In this document: positions 27,458 through 36,384 of the stretch, one piece after another | Layout of the letters: each line of letters begins with the position of its first letter | How positions within the stretch are numbered: position 1 is the stretch's first letter | Translations under genes and position numbers: made by a program | Assembly (NCBI GenBank): GCA_017961015.1 | Contig: JAGCYC010000022.1 | Location: 1-50,690 of the forward strand | Origin: Bacteroidales bacterium | Lineage (GTDB): Bacteria > Bacteroidota > Bacteroidia > Bacteroidales > UBA932 | DNA: 50,690 nt | Reading direction: 5' to 3' | The notes under the pieces: model-generated | Told to the model about the DNA's origin: nothing | The model's input: only the letters and a program-made list of their open reading frames with translations | Databases searched by the model: none

Positions 27458-29442
27458 AACGGCATTCCAGCTATATCCTGGCGGCAATTGTGCTTGTCCT
27501 TCTTGCAGCGGCCTGCGCTTCCCAGCGCAAGCTTTCCAGCATAAGGGGCAATTCCGTCGGAGCGGGGCTCAGGCTGTCGCGGGAAGAAAGCTCGCTTCCG
27601 GAACTGTCCAACCAGACCGAACGCCGCAGGGACACGCTGAAGGTACAGGACCTGGACGGTAAGGAAGTGCTTATAATGCGCGCCATCAAGGATGAGTCCA
27701 CCGGTGAGATGGTGGCTACAGAAGTACTTGACGCAGCGGTGGTTACCGCCCGTTTCAGAAATGTAGCCGAACGCCGCGGCGAGGTAGATATCGAGTTCCA
27801 GGTAATAGTGTCCGACTCACTGCAGGACCGCAAGTGGCAGCTGCGCTTCTACCCCCGTATGTACGTGCTTGCCGACACCCTCGAGCTGGATCCCATCCTG
27901 ATCACCGGCGACGAGTTCCGCCGCAACCAGGTGAGGGGCTACCAGCGTTACGAGAACTTCCTGGCATCCATCGCCAAGGACAGCTCCAAATTCATCGACA
28001 CCCGTTCCCTGGAGGTTTTCCTGGAAAGGAACCTTCCCCAGCTGTACCGCTTCAAGGAGGACACTTCCGTAGTAACGGAGGCGCAGTTTGCATCGGCCTT
28101 CGGGGTAACTGAACAGGAGGCCCTGCAGCACTACACGAACAAGATGCGGAAGCGCTGGAACGCGATGAAGGTGAAGAGCAAGGACCGTATGTTCCGCCGC
28201 TACGTGAAAACTCCCATCCAGGAGGGTATACGCCTGGATACCGTGATTGCAGGGGCAAACGGGGACTTCATTTACAACTATCTCCAGACCATCCATACGA
28301 GGCCCAAGCTGCGCAAGGTGGACGTGGTCCTTCAGGGAGAGATCCGGGACGGGCTTAACACCAAGCTCTACGACATTCCGCCAAGTCCTCCGCTCACTTT
28401 CTACATCAGTTCAGTAAGCGCCTTCGTGGACGACACGGAGCGTTACAAGCTGAAGATAATAGAACGCCGGGCCGAGGCCAACACCGCATACAGGGTGGCC
28501 TTCGCCACGGGTAAATCGGCCATAGACGTCAAACTCGGAGACAATCAGAACGAGATGCAGCGCATCCGTGAAAACCTGCGCTCGCTTATGCAGAACGAGG
28601 TTTTTGACCTCGACTCCATAGTGGTGACCGCATCCTGTTCGCCGGAAGGTTCCTACCAGGCCAATGAGAAACTGGCCCAAGCCCGTTCCGAGTCGGTTAC
28701 CGAGCATTTCCGTCGCTACATCCGCCATTACCGCGACTCGATAGAGAGGGAGAGGGGCTTTATGGTTGACGAGGAAGGCAATATCGTCCACGCCGAAAAG
28801 GTTCCGGACATCCCCTTCACCGCCCGTTCCAACGCCGAGGACTGGGAAGGGCTCTACAGCCTTGTCCAGGCCGATACCCTGCTGTCCGAAAAACTTAAGG
28901 AGCAGCTGGAAAAGAACTCCTTCCGCAAGACTCCGCCGGACGAGAGGGAAGGGAAGCTGCGCAAGCAGGAAGGCTATGCCTATATCAAGGAGAGCCTGTA
29001 TCCGCTGCTCCGCACCGTGAAATTCGACTTCTTCCTCCACCGGAAAGGAATGGTGAAGGATACCATACATACCACTGTCCTGGATACCACCTATATGGAC
29101 GGTGTCCAGGCCATAAGGGACCACGACTATGAGCTTGCGATAAGCCTGCTTAGGCCCTACAACGACTTCAATACCGCCGTGGCCTACCTTTCAATGGACT
29201 ACAACGCATCGGCCAGGGCCATCCTGGAAAAGATGGAGCGCAGTCCTATGGTAAACTATATGCTGGCCATACTCTATTCCCGCGACGGCGACGACCAGAA
29301 CGCCGTACAGTGCTACTACACCGCCTGCCAGCAGGACCAGTCCTACGTGTTCCGAGGCAATCTGGACCCTGAAATATCGGCCCTCATCAAGCGTTACAAC
29401 CTTAACGCCGAGCCCGAAGACGACCTTGATTCTTATTATTAA
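27454..29442 (+). CDS. OmpA-like lipoprotein with C-terminal TPR-like region, fimbrial operon
   Basis: The 662-residue product is a lipoprotein (lipobox LLAAAC, C21). Residues about 60-330 are beta-rich and unassigned but resemble the DUF3868-type proteins of Mfa loci. An OmpA-like peptidoglycan-binding domain is visible near 350-430: AFATGKSAIDVKLGDNQ then VVTASCSPEGSYQANEKLAQARSESV, comparable to the GHTDxxGsxxxNxxLSxxRA pattern. The last 120 residues (GVQAIRDHDYELAISLLRPY, VAYLSMDYNASARAILEKM, YMLAILYSRDGDDQNAVQCYY) resemble tetratricopeptide repeats. The combination suggests a cell-wall-linked anchor or assembly platform for the fimbria. It overlaps DUF3575 by 4 nt and ends 31 nt before fimbrillin. 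Confidence 0.8.
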   Translation: MKRHSSYILAAIVLVLLAAACASQRKLSSIRGNSVGAGLRLSREESSLPELSNQTERRRDTLKVQDLDGKEVLIMRAIKDESTGEMVATEVLDAAVVTARFRNVAERRGEVDIEFQVIVSDSLQDRKWQLRFYPRMYVLADTLELDPILITGDEFRRNQVRGYQRYENFLASIAKDSSKFIDTRSLEVFLERNLPQLYRFKEDTSVVTEAQFASAFGVTEQEALQHYTNKMRKRWNAMKVKSKDRMFRRYVKTPIQEGIRLDTVIAGANGDFIYNYLQTIHTRPKLRKVDVVLQGEIRDGLNTKLYDIPPSPPLTFYISSVSAFVDDTERYKLKIIERRAEANTAYRVAFATGKSAIDVKLGDNQNEMQRIRENLRSLMQNEVFDLDSIVVTASCSPEGSYQANEKLAQARSESVTEHFRRYIRHYRDSIERERGFMVDEEGNIVHAEKVPDIPFTARSNAEDWEGLYSLVQADTLLSEKLKEQLEKNSFRKTPPDEREGKLRKQEGYAYIKESLYPLLRTVKFDFFLHRKGMVKDTIHTTVLDTTYMDGVQAIRDHDYELAISLLRPYNDFNTAVAYLSMDYNASARAILEKMERSPMVNYMLAILYSRDGDDQNAVQCYYTACQQDQSYVFRGNLDPEISALIKRYNLNAEPEDDLDSYY

Positions 29443-29473
29443 TCAAATATTTAACTTTTTAACATCCAACATT

Positions 29474-30517
29474 ATGAAAAAGTCCATTTATGTAGCAGCA
29501 GCAGTCCTCGCACTGGCCGCCTGCACCAAGGAAAGCCCTCAGCTTCCCGCAGTTGACAACACCCCCCGCGTAGAGGTAGATTTCTGCATCGAAGGCACCG
29601 GCACCCGTGTCACCAACGTAGATCCCGCCAATGAAGTGGCCGTGAACTACATCCAGATCTTCTCCTTCAATGCCGACGGTACCCACGACGCCCACTCCGA
29701 GCGCAAGGACATCGCGGCGGTAGGGCAGAGGACCGTCACCCTGGCCTGCGCCTACGGTCCCAAGCGCGTATATGCCCTGGTGAACGCCCCCGCAATCACC
29801 GCCGACCTCAGCGAACAGCAGTTCCTGAACACCAGCTCCAACCTTACCAACAACACCTACAGCGCTTTCGTAATGGTTGGCCTCACCAACATCAACGTGG
29901 ACGACAGCACCCGCAAGTCGCAGGTAGTCATTACTGTAAAGCGTCTGGTGGCAAAGGTCGTGATCCAGAAGATCACCCGCAACTTCGAGGGCGACTTCGA
30001 CAGCTTCCGCCTGGAAGGCCTGAGCCTCAAGCACGTTGCCGGCAACACCAACTACGGCCTCACCGCTACCCCCACCGTTTGGTACAATGACATCCAGAAC
30101 CACCGTGTGAACACCACCGGAAACGGCTCCAACCACACCTACGACCGTACCGACGCCGCAGTCGTGAACATGATCTCCAACTACGGAATCGGAGCATCCC
30201 TTGCAAACGGAGCCGTCTACGATACCGAGCATGCCTTCTACTGCTACCCCAACGACAACATCCTCAAATACACCCTGCTTACCGTAGAGGTGAACTACGA
30301 CGTGAACACCGGCACCACCTGGCGTCCCACCATCACCACCTACCAGCGCTACTATCCCATCCAGATTCCCGTAGAGATAGAAGCCAACAAGGTGTACACC
30401 ATCACCAACCTCATCCTCAACCGTATAGGCGGTGAGAAGGACGACGCCGACGAAATCATCTTCGAGGTGGAAGTGGCCGACTGGGAAGTGGGCCTTGAAT
30501 GGGAAGTCGAATACTAG
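29474..30517 (+). CDS. Fimbrillin, FimA/Mfa1-type major subunit
   Basis: The 347-residue lipoprotein precursor has a short signal peptide with lipobox ALAAC (C17). It then shows the two-domain fimbrillin layout: an N-terminal beta domain (VEVDFCIEGTGTRVTNVDPANEVAVNYIQIFSFNADG is the usual opening, split here by eye), a middle block VVITVKRLVAKVVIQKI typical of the family, and a C-terminal strand region ending in VADWEVGLEWEVEY, like other fimbrillins that end in a Trp-rich donor strand. In Porphyromonas, FimA and Mfa1 are lipidated, then cut by a protease to expose the acceptor groove. The ATG at 29474 follows an AT-rich leader; an upstream extension would overlap the previous gene and destroy the signal peptide. 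Confidence 0.88.
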   Translation: MKKSIYVAAAVLALAACTKESPQLPAVDNTPRVEVDFCIEGTGTRVTNVDPANEVAVNYIQIFSFNADGTHDAHSERKDIAAVGQRTVTLACAYGPKRVYALVNAPAITADLSEQQFLNTSSNLTNNTYSAFVMVGLTNINVDDSTRKSQVVITVKRLVAKVVIQKITRNFEGDFDSFRLEGLSLKHVAGNTNYGLTATPTVWYNDIQNHRVNTTGNGSNHTYDRTDAAVVNMISNYGIGASLANGAVYDTEHAFYCYPNDNILKYTLLTVEVNYDVNTGTTWRPTITTYQRYYPIQIPVEIEANKVYTITNLILNRIGGEKDDADEIIFEVEVADWEVGLEWEVEY

Positions 30518-30542
30518 TACTGCGCTTTTTTCGGTCTGAACT

Positions 30543-31388
30543 GTGATTCACACGCACCGGAATAGGCTTTATGCGCTGCTGACGGCATTTGCCGCCGGCC
30601 TCACGCTGCTTTCCTGCTCCGTCAAGGAGAACAGGCGGGACTGCCCCACCTGGCTCACCCTGGACGTAAGCCGGTGCGAAAGCCGCGCCGAGGTCCTTTC
30701 CGTGCGTGCATTCACCCCCCAGGCCAAACTCTTCAGCGATACCCTGAGAGTTGCACACTATATAGATTCGCTGGTATTTGAAAAGGAAATCCCGCGCGAG
30801 GAAGTAATCCTCACGTACTGGAACGGCCTGTACCACAACGCCCGCTGGAGCGGAGACATACTGAGGGTACCCGCCGGAATGCAGGTAGACAGCCTGTACG
30901 CCGGAAGAGACCATCTGTATATGGCTCCCGACCAGGACGAATACAAGGCCTTCGCCCATCTGGAGAAGCAGTTTATGACCCTGACGATACGCTTCGGCGA
31001 TTCAGGCGGCCTGGAGACAATCACCTCCTTCAGCTGCGACTACAACGCCTTCTCCATCAAGGACTTTGCACCTGTGAAAGGAAACTATTCCGTAATGCCG
31101 GAAGCCCTGGGGGCAGGGGAGTACAAGGTGAGGATTCCACGCCAGGGCGACGACTGCTCCATACAGCTTTCCTTCTCCATCCAGCAGAGTTCCTACAAGG
31201 ACGGCTACAGGCTCACCCTTTCGGAAGCCCTGAGGGCCCTGTCCTACGACTGGAACGACCCCGAGCTCAAGGATGCCACGCTTACCATAGCGTCGTCCAG
31301 CTTCGTGGTCCAGGTCCAGGACTGGGACAATGTCTATATAGGAGAGGTCGTATACGGAGGACGATACGAAGACCTGATTAAAGAATGA
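30543..31388 (+). CDS. FimB/Mfa2-family fimbrial anchor/minor subunit
   Basis: The 281-residue lipoprotein (lipobox LTLLSC, C25) has the family hallmark directly after the lipid site, CSVKENRRDCP, and the long beta-rich body with DHLYMAPDQ, FEKEIPREEV and the end VVQVQDWDNVYIG. In Porphyromonas, FimB and Mfa2 anchor the fimbria to the cell and limit its length. The start is GTG at 30543; no ATG lies upstream that would keep a short signal peptide. It starts 25 nt after fimbrillin and overlaps the next gene by 4 nt. Confidence 0.87.
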   Translation: MIHTHRNRLYALLTAFAAGLTLLSCSVKENRRDCPTWLTLDVSRCESRAEVLSVRAFTPQAKLFSDTLRVAHYIDSLVFEKEIPREEVILTYWNGLYHNARWSGDILRVPAGMQVDSLYAGRDHLYMAPDQDEYKAFAHLEKQFMTLTIRFGDSGGLETITSFSCDYNAFSIKDFAPVKGNYSVMPEALGAGEYKVRIPRQGDDCSIQLSFSIQQSSYKDGYRLTLSEALRALSYDWNDPELKDATLTIASSSFVVQVQDWDNVYIGEVVYGGRYEDLIKE

Positions 31389-33670
31389 GGAAATTCCGCT
31401 TCATAACGCTTGTGCTTGTGACGCTGCTCTCCTGGAGCTGCGCACGCGAAGCGTTCGGTCCGGAAACGACCTTGCAGGAGCAGGGCCGTAATGTCCTCAT
31501 TCGCTTCGACTTCGCCCAGGCTACCAGAAGTTCCGCTTTCAGTGACTCTGAGACCTCGTCCATAAGCAGCATCCAGTTGCTTGCCTACCGCGACGGACAG
31601 TTTGCGGCCAGCGCCTTCACAGACGGAGCCGCCGCTGCCGAACCCGGAATCTATGTACCTGCAGGATACAGCTACAACTTCTACCTGCTGGCCAATGCCG
31701 CCGAGCTTGACAGTTCCGTCATACCGGCCGATGAAAGGGCCCTTCAAGGCCTCAGGGTACAGCTGCCTCAAAGCGGGGCCCTTATGCCGATGAGCGCCTC
31801 CGTAAGGGGCGTCCAGGTAAAGGGAGGAGCGCCGCAGCGCGTTGCAGTAAGCCTTGTGAGGATGATGGCAAGAGTGCGCCTGAAGCTGGATGCATCGGCC
31901 CTGCCAGGCCTGAGGATAAGCTCTGTACAGCTGAGGCAGGCGGCAGCCGACTATACGCCTTGGGCTCAGAGATCAGCGGCAACTTCGGCCTTCGACTTCG
32001 ACAGCGCAAGCGCCTCCGACCTTGCCCTCCTGAACTCCGGCGAAAGCGCAGACTTCTATGTCCTCGAAAACTGCCGCGGCACCCTGCTGCCGGGCAATAC
32101 CGACCACTGGGCCAAGATACCTCAGGCCATCGGCTCGGATCCGCTGTGCACATATATAGAGGTAGGCGCAGTGTTCGAGGGTAACGCCAAGTACAGCGGA
32201 GAAGTGACCTACCGCCTGTACCTGGGCCAGGACGCCACCACCAACTTCGACATCCTGCGCAATCAGGATATGCTTATTACAATGCGCCTGAGCGAAGACG
32301 GACTGCAGAAGGGGATAGACTGGAAGGTAGATGTTTCAGGACTTGATACCGGCGAAGATCCGGAGTATCCGGAAGGCGACCTGTATATGGCCCAGAAGGG
32401 TATGGTCAAGGCCGGATCGGCCAGCTTCGAAGCCTTCACACTGGATACCGGCCAGACCGCAGACGTACACGAAAACGGCATCCTGAGGGTATACAGGCAG
32501 GGTCGCGACCTGGTCTATGACGCGATAGGCCCCGGTTCGGCAACCATAAGCATAGAAGTAAGGGACGCCCTCGGCCGTATGGAAATCAAGGAAGTTCCGG
32601 TGACCGTTTATGCCCCGGCCCTGAGTATAGGTGACATCGCTCCCGTTTATCTGCACCCCGACGGAAGGGCATCGGCCCCGCGCACACTCGCTTACCTTGA
32701 CGCCGACGGTATGCCGATGGATGAATCGGCCTTCGATCCTGTGCTCTACGCCCAGCTGCTTAAGCCTTCGGTGCAAAGCGAAGTGCTGGAAAGCTGTTTC
32801 GAGCTTGACGGAGACCTCTCGGCCTGGCTGAATGACATCCCGGACACCCTAGGCGATGATGCCCTTGTGGCAAGGCTGAGCGCAAGTGCCCCTTCGGCCG
32901 CCATCAGCCCCGTGACGCTGGAATTCTACACCGGCGATCCTTATCCCGCCGGCGGCAGCTTCACCGTTGAGGAGCGTTCGCTGATAAGTATGGCCGATAC
33001 CCCCTGGAACATACCTATCGGCAATATTGAGGGCTATGATCCCCAGAGTATGAGCATAGGTCTGGGCTATGACGGCGACGAGTGCAGCGTGACTTATTCA
33101 GAAGGCAGCGTATCCGTCCTGTGGCCGCTGGCCTCAAGGGACGACGTGAAACTGCCCAAATCCCGTGAAACCCTGCGCGGAACAGTCGTGAACCGCCATT
33201 CCTCAAGGAGTTGGACTTCTCCTTCGGAATGGACTTTGGATGTTTCGGTTCACCTGAGCGTAGGCGGGGAAGTGTTCTTTATGGGCGGCAGCCGGACCAA
33301 TCCTCTGAACTACGGCGTACGCGCGGTCTGGGGCCACGACAGCGTGCACGACGACATGGAATCGCCTCTGGTAGACATCGAATTCAACCTGGTGGCCGCC
33401 CGGGCCGATGCCGGAGGCTACTATCCTACGGGCCTGTATGCCCAGCTGTACCGCCTGAGCCGCGAGACCGGCTATCCTTCCGGCCCGGACGACGACGCAT
33501 GGTACGGCGCCAACCAGCCCGAGTTTGACATAGTGCAGATAGACCAGGACAACGAGGCTCATCCCGTGCCCGCAGGCCTGCCTTATACCATAATCCACGA
33601 CGGCTACCGCCTGGTAATACACCACTACATTGAAATATCGCCTGGATCAGGCGGTTGGCTGGGCCGATAA
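31385..33670 (+). CDS. DUF4906-like large fimbrial lipoprotein, probable tip adhesin
   Basis: The 761-residue lipoprotein (lipobox LLSWSC, C19) has a fimbrillin-like N-terminal part (NVLIRFDFAQATRSS, RVAVSLVRMMARVRLKLDA) with the DUF4906-like segment near 225-310 (YVLENCRGTLLPGNTDHWAKIPQ, CTYIEVGAVFEG, VTYRLYLGQDATTNFDILRNQDM). A bacterial Ig-2-like stretch follows (AKAGSASFEAFTLDTGQ region and GSATISIEVRD), then about 350 residues I cannot assign. The ending SPGSGGWLGR has no sorting signal. As the last and largest gene of the operon it most probably is the tip adhesin, but that is inferred from position and size. Start overlaps the FimB stop by 4 nt. Confidence 0.75.
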   Translation: MRKFRFITLVLVTLLSWSCAREAFGPETTLQEQGRNVLIRFDFAQATRSSAFSDSETSSISSIQLLAYRDGQFAASAFTDGAAAAEPGIYVPAGYSYNFYLLANAAELDSSVIPADERALQGLRVQLPQSGALMPMSASVRGVQVKGGAPQRVAVSLVRMMARVRLKLDASALPGLRISSVQLRQAAADYTPWAQRSAATSAFDFDSASASDLALLNSGESADFYVLENCRGTLLPGNTDHWAKIPQAIGSDPLCTYIEVGAVFEGNAKYSGEVTYRLYLGQDATTNFDILRNQDMLITMRLSEDGLQKGIDWKVDVSGLDTGEDPEYPEGDLYMAQKGMVKAGSASFEAFTLDTGQTADVHENGILRVYRQGRDLVYDAIGPGSATISIEVRDALGRMEIKEVPVTVYAPALSIGDIAPVYLHPDGRASAPRTLAYLDADGMPMDESAFDPVLYAQLLKPSVQSEVLESCFELDGDLSAWLNDIPDTLGDDALVARLSASAPSAAISPVTLEFYTGDPYPAGGSFTVEERSLISMADTPWNIPIGNIEGYDPQSMSIGLGYDGDECSVTYSEGSVSVLWPLASRDDVKLPKSRETLRGTVVNRHSSRSWTSPSEWTLDVSVHLSVGGEVFFMGGSRTNPLNYGVRAVWGHDSVHDDMESPLVDIEFNLVAARADAGGYYPTGLYAQLYRLSRETGYPSGPDDDAWYGANQPEFDIVQIDQDNEAHPVPAGLPYTIIHDGYRLVIHHYIEISPGSGGWLGR

Positions 33671-33685
33671 TTCAAGAAATATAGC

Positions 33686-33693
33686 TATATTTG
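33686..33693 (+). promoter_or_regulatory. -7 box of pfp
   Basis: TATATTTG, a perfect TAnnTTTG, 41 nt upstream of the pfp ATG; transcription would start near 33700. No TTG lies 19-21 nt further upstream, so the -33 part is weak. Confidence 0.55.
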
Positions 33694-33734
33694 TATGATA
33701 TTTCGGAAACAAAGTTTTAACTAACATACCAACA

Positions 33735-34964
33735 ATGAAAGATTCCATTATCATCCTCTGCGGAGGCGGCCCTGCACCGGGCATGAACACCGTCGTGTTT
33801 TCTGTAGCCAAGACTTTCCTTTCCAACGGATACCGCGTAATCGGCCTTCACGGCGGTTACAGCGGCCTGTTCAGCAAGGCTCCCCGTACCGAGGACATCG
33901 ACTTCTTCAAGGCAGACGCCTACTTCAACAGGGGAGGCAGCTACCTTCAGATGAGCCGCTTCAAACCTACCGACAAGGACTTTGAGGAAAACTTCAACCT
34001 GGACCTGTTCCAGAGCAACAACATCAAGCTTCTGGTAACCGTAGGCGGCGACGACACCGCCTCCACCGCAAACCGCATTGCGAAGTTCCTGGAAGCCAAG
34101 CATTATCCCATCAGGAACATCCACGTTCCCAAGACCATCGACAACGACCTCCCTCTGCCCGAGAACGCCCCCACCTTCGGCTTCAATTCGGCAAAGAACG
34201 AGGGCGCACACCTGGCCCGCACCGTGTATGAGGACGCCCGCACCAGCGGCAACTGGCTCATCATCAGCGCCATGGGCCGCAGCGCCGGTCACCTTGCCCT
34301 CGGAATTGGCGAGGCTACCCACTGCCCGATGACCATCATCCCCGAGATGTTCAACAAGACGGAGATCACCCTTGACAAGATAGTGCGCCTGGCCCTTTCC
34401 GCCATCATCAAGCGCAACATCCTGGGCATCCCTTACGGCACCGTAGTGGTGGCCGAAGGCGTTTTCCACGACCTGGATCCCCAGGAAATCAAGAATGCCG
34501 GCGTTTCCATGACCTACGACGAGCACGGCCACCCCGAGCTGGGCAAAATCTCCAAGGCCGTCCTGTTCAACGACATACTCGAGAAGGAGTTCAAGAAGAT
34601 CGGCCTGAAGGTAAAGACCCGTCCGGTGGAAATCGGCTACGACGTCCGCTGCCAGGATCCCATCGCCTTCGACCTTACCTACTGCTCCGAGCTCGCTATG
34701 GGCGCCTATGAGCTCTTCTCCAAGGGCGAGACCGGCTGTATGGTCTATGTGGATGCCTTCGGCACCGCACATCCGCTGTACCTGAAGGACCTGCAGGGCC
34801 CCGACGGCAAGATCCCTCCGCGCCGCGTCGCCATCGAAGGCGGTACCGCGCAGAACTACTTCAACCACATCTGCCACTTCATTGGCGAGGCCGATTATGA
34901 GGCTGCCAAAAAGTATGTGGCCGATCCTGCCGCCTACGACTTCCGCAAGATCCTGAACTGGTAG
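33735..34964 (+). CDS. pfp: Phosphofructokinase, diphosphate-dependent type by active-site residues
   Basis: The enzyme phosphorylates fructose 6-phosphate at C1; PPi-dependent forms are reversible and serve both glycolysis and gluconeogenesis. The 409-residue product opens with ILCGGGPAPGMNT. The nucleotide-site motif reads GGDDT (104-108), with Asp in place of the Gly of ATP-dependent enzymes, and the next motif reads PKTIDND (132-138), with Lys in place of Gly. Both substitutions are established markers for PPi use; D136 and D138 belong to the catalytic loop. MGRSAGHLA and the C-terminal AIEGGTAQNYF are also conserved. It is followed after 7 nt by cotH and could share its transcript. Confidence 0.93.
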   Translation: MKDSIIILCGGGPAPGMNTVVFSVAKTFLSNGYRVIGLHGGYSGLFSKAPRTEDIDFFKADAYFNRGGSYLQMSRFKPTDKDFEENFNLDLFQSNNIKLLVTVGGDDTASTANRIAKFLEAKHYPIRNIHVPKTIDNDLPLPENAPTFGFNSAKNEGAHLARTVYEDARTSGNWLIISAMGRSAGHLALGIGEATHCPMTIIPEMFNKTEITLDKIVRLALSAIIKRNILGIPYGTVVVAEGVFHDLDPQEIKNAGVSMTYDEHGHPELGKISKAVLFNDILEKEFKKIGLKVKTRPVEIGYDVRCQDPIAFDLTYCSELAMGAYELFSKGETGCMVYVDAFGTAHPLYLKDLQGPDGKIPPRRVAIEGGTAQNYFNHICHFIGEADYEAAKKYVADPAAYDFRKILNW

Positions 34965-34971
34965 GAATACT

Positions 34972-36384
34972 ATGAAATCTGTATTCCGCCTTCTGGCCCC
35001 GCTGGCCATATCGGCCCTGCTCGCTGCCTCCTGCGGCAAGCAGGAACTGATTCCCGGGGAAGGAGGCGGAATACCTGATTCAGAGACCGCTCCGGAAGGC
35101 CCCGGGGCCGGCGAAGGCGAAGGCGGCAACGAGGAAGACGAAAAACCCTCGGGGCCCGTAATCCCTCCCGACCTCGAATCCCTTGCAAAAGTATATATAG
35201 ACACCCCGGGAAAGGTGGACATTACCAGCAAGACCCGCTGGGTGGAACTGTGCACCATACGGATAGAGGGAGACGGAGAAGAGGTCCTGTACCAGGACGA
35301 CAGCCTGATGATCCGGGGAAGGGGAAACTCCACCTGGAGCCGGCCCAAGAAGCCCTACTATTTCAAGCTGGACCATAAAGCCGACTTCCTGGGAACCGGA
35401 AAAAGCCACCGCTGGGTACTGCTGGCCAACTGGATGGACCGCACCCTGCTGCGTAACGACGTAGCCTTTGAAGCGGCCCGCAGGACCTCCCTGGACTGGA
35501 CTCCAAGCGGGGAGTTCGTGGAACTGTACCTGAACGGGCAGCACAAGGGAAACTACTGGCTGGGAGAGAAGATCCGTAACGAAGGCTCCAAGTTCGAGGC
35601 CGATTTCCTCTACACCATGGACACCAGCGACGGCACCTCGGTAACGGCCTACGGCACCGACGGACCGGACTTTTTCACCAGCTACGGGCGCATGGTGAAT
35701 TCCAACCGCAACGGAATGCCCATAGAAATAAAGGCCCCCGAATTCGACGATTTCGACAGCGAGGCCGATTTCCTTTCCCTGTCCCTGAATCCACTCAAAT
35801 CCCAGCTCTCCGTCATAGAGACCGCCATTTACCAGGGCGGGAACTGGCAGGAACTGCTGGACGTGGACAGTTTCTGCGACTGGTACCTGGTGCACGAGCT
35901 GTGCTACAACATGGAGCCCAACCACCCCAAGAGCTGTTTTGCCCATATACGTGACGGGAAACTGTATGCCGGTCCGGTCTGGGACTTCGACTGGCTCACT
36001 TTCACCCCCGCCAACGTGGACAACACCCGCTGGAACCGCTCCAGGCTGGACATGAGCGGCTGCTGGTATTTCGGGAGCGTAAACGGTCGCAGCGGCCTCT
36101 GGGGCAAGAGCGAGTTCAAGGCCCGCCTGAAAGAGCGCTGGGCCGCCCTCAAGCCCGGCTTCGAGACTCTTCCCGAATACATAGACCGCCGGGCCGACCG
36201 TATCCGCAGCTCCGAAGCCGTGAACCACGAAATGTGGCCGTGCTATCCCAATTCCATGTCGGAGGACGGAACCCGCATGGTCAACCACGACGAGCAGCTG
36301 TCGTTCCAGGATGCGGTAAACCGTATGAAAAGCGCCCTTACCGCCCGTATCCAGGCAATGGACAGCGCAATTTCAGCCCTATGA
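34972..36384 (+). CDS. CotH-kinase-family lipoprotein
   Basis: CotH proteins are atypical kinase-fold enzymes; Bacillus CotH phosphorylates spore coat proteins, while Bacteroidetes substrates are unknown. The 470-residue product has lipobox LLAASC (C21) and a Gly/Glu/Pro-rich acidic linker (about 24-66). The CotH core shows RGRGNSTWSRPKKPY (catalytic-Lys region, about 114-128), WVLLANWMDRTLLRND, YLNGQHKGNYWLGEKI and the metal-binding WDFDW (about 338-342). With a lipid anchor it should act in the periplasm or at the surface. It ends in a 4-nt overlap (ATGA) with the GH13 gene and begins 7 nt after pfp. Confidence 0.88.
   Translation: MKSVFRLLAPLAISALLAASCGKQELIPGEGGGIPDSETAPEGPGAGEGEGGNEEDEKPSGPVIPPDLESLAKVYIDTPGKVDITSKTRWVELCTIRIEGDGEEVLYQDDSLMIRGRGNSTWSRPKKPYYFKLDHKADFLGTGKSHRWVLLANWMDRTLLRNDVAFEAARRTSLDWTPSGEFVELYLNGQHKGNYWLGEKIRNEGSKFEADFLYTMDTSDGTSVTAYGTDGPDFFTSYGRMVNSNRNGMPIEIKAPEFDDFDSEADFLSLSLNPLKSQLSVIETAIYQGGNWQELLDVDSFCDWYLVHELCYNMEPNHPKSCFAHIRDGKLYAGPVWDFDWLTFTPANVDNTRWNRSRLDMSGCWYFGSVNGRSGLWGKSEFKARLKERWAALKPGFETLPEYIDRRADRIRSSEAVNHEMWPCYPNSMSEDGTRMVNHDEQLSFQDAVNRMKSALTARIQAMDSAISAL

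Noticed and set aside
36234-36380. 49-residue N-terminal extension of the GH13 enzyme
   Set aside because: It lies wholly within cotH, is Arg/Pro-rich and unconserved in character; ATG 36381 forms the usual ATGA coupling.
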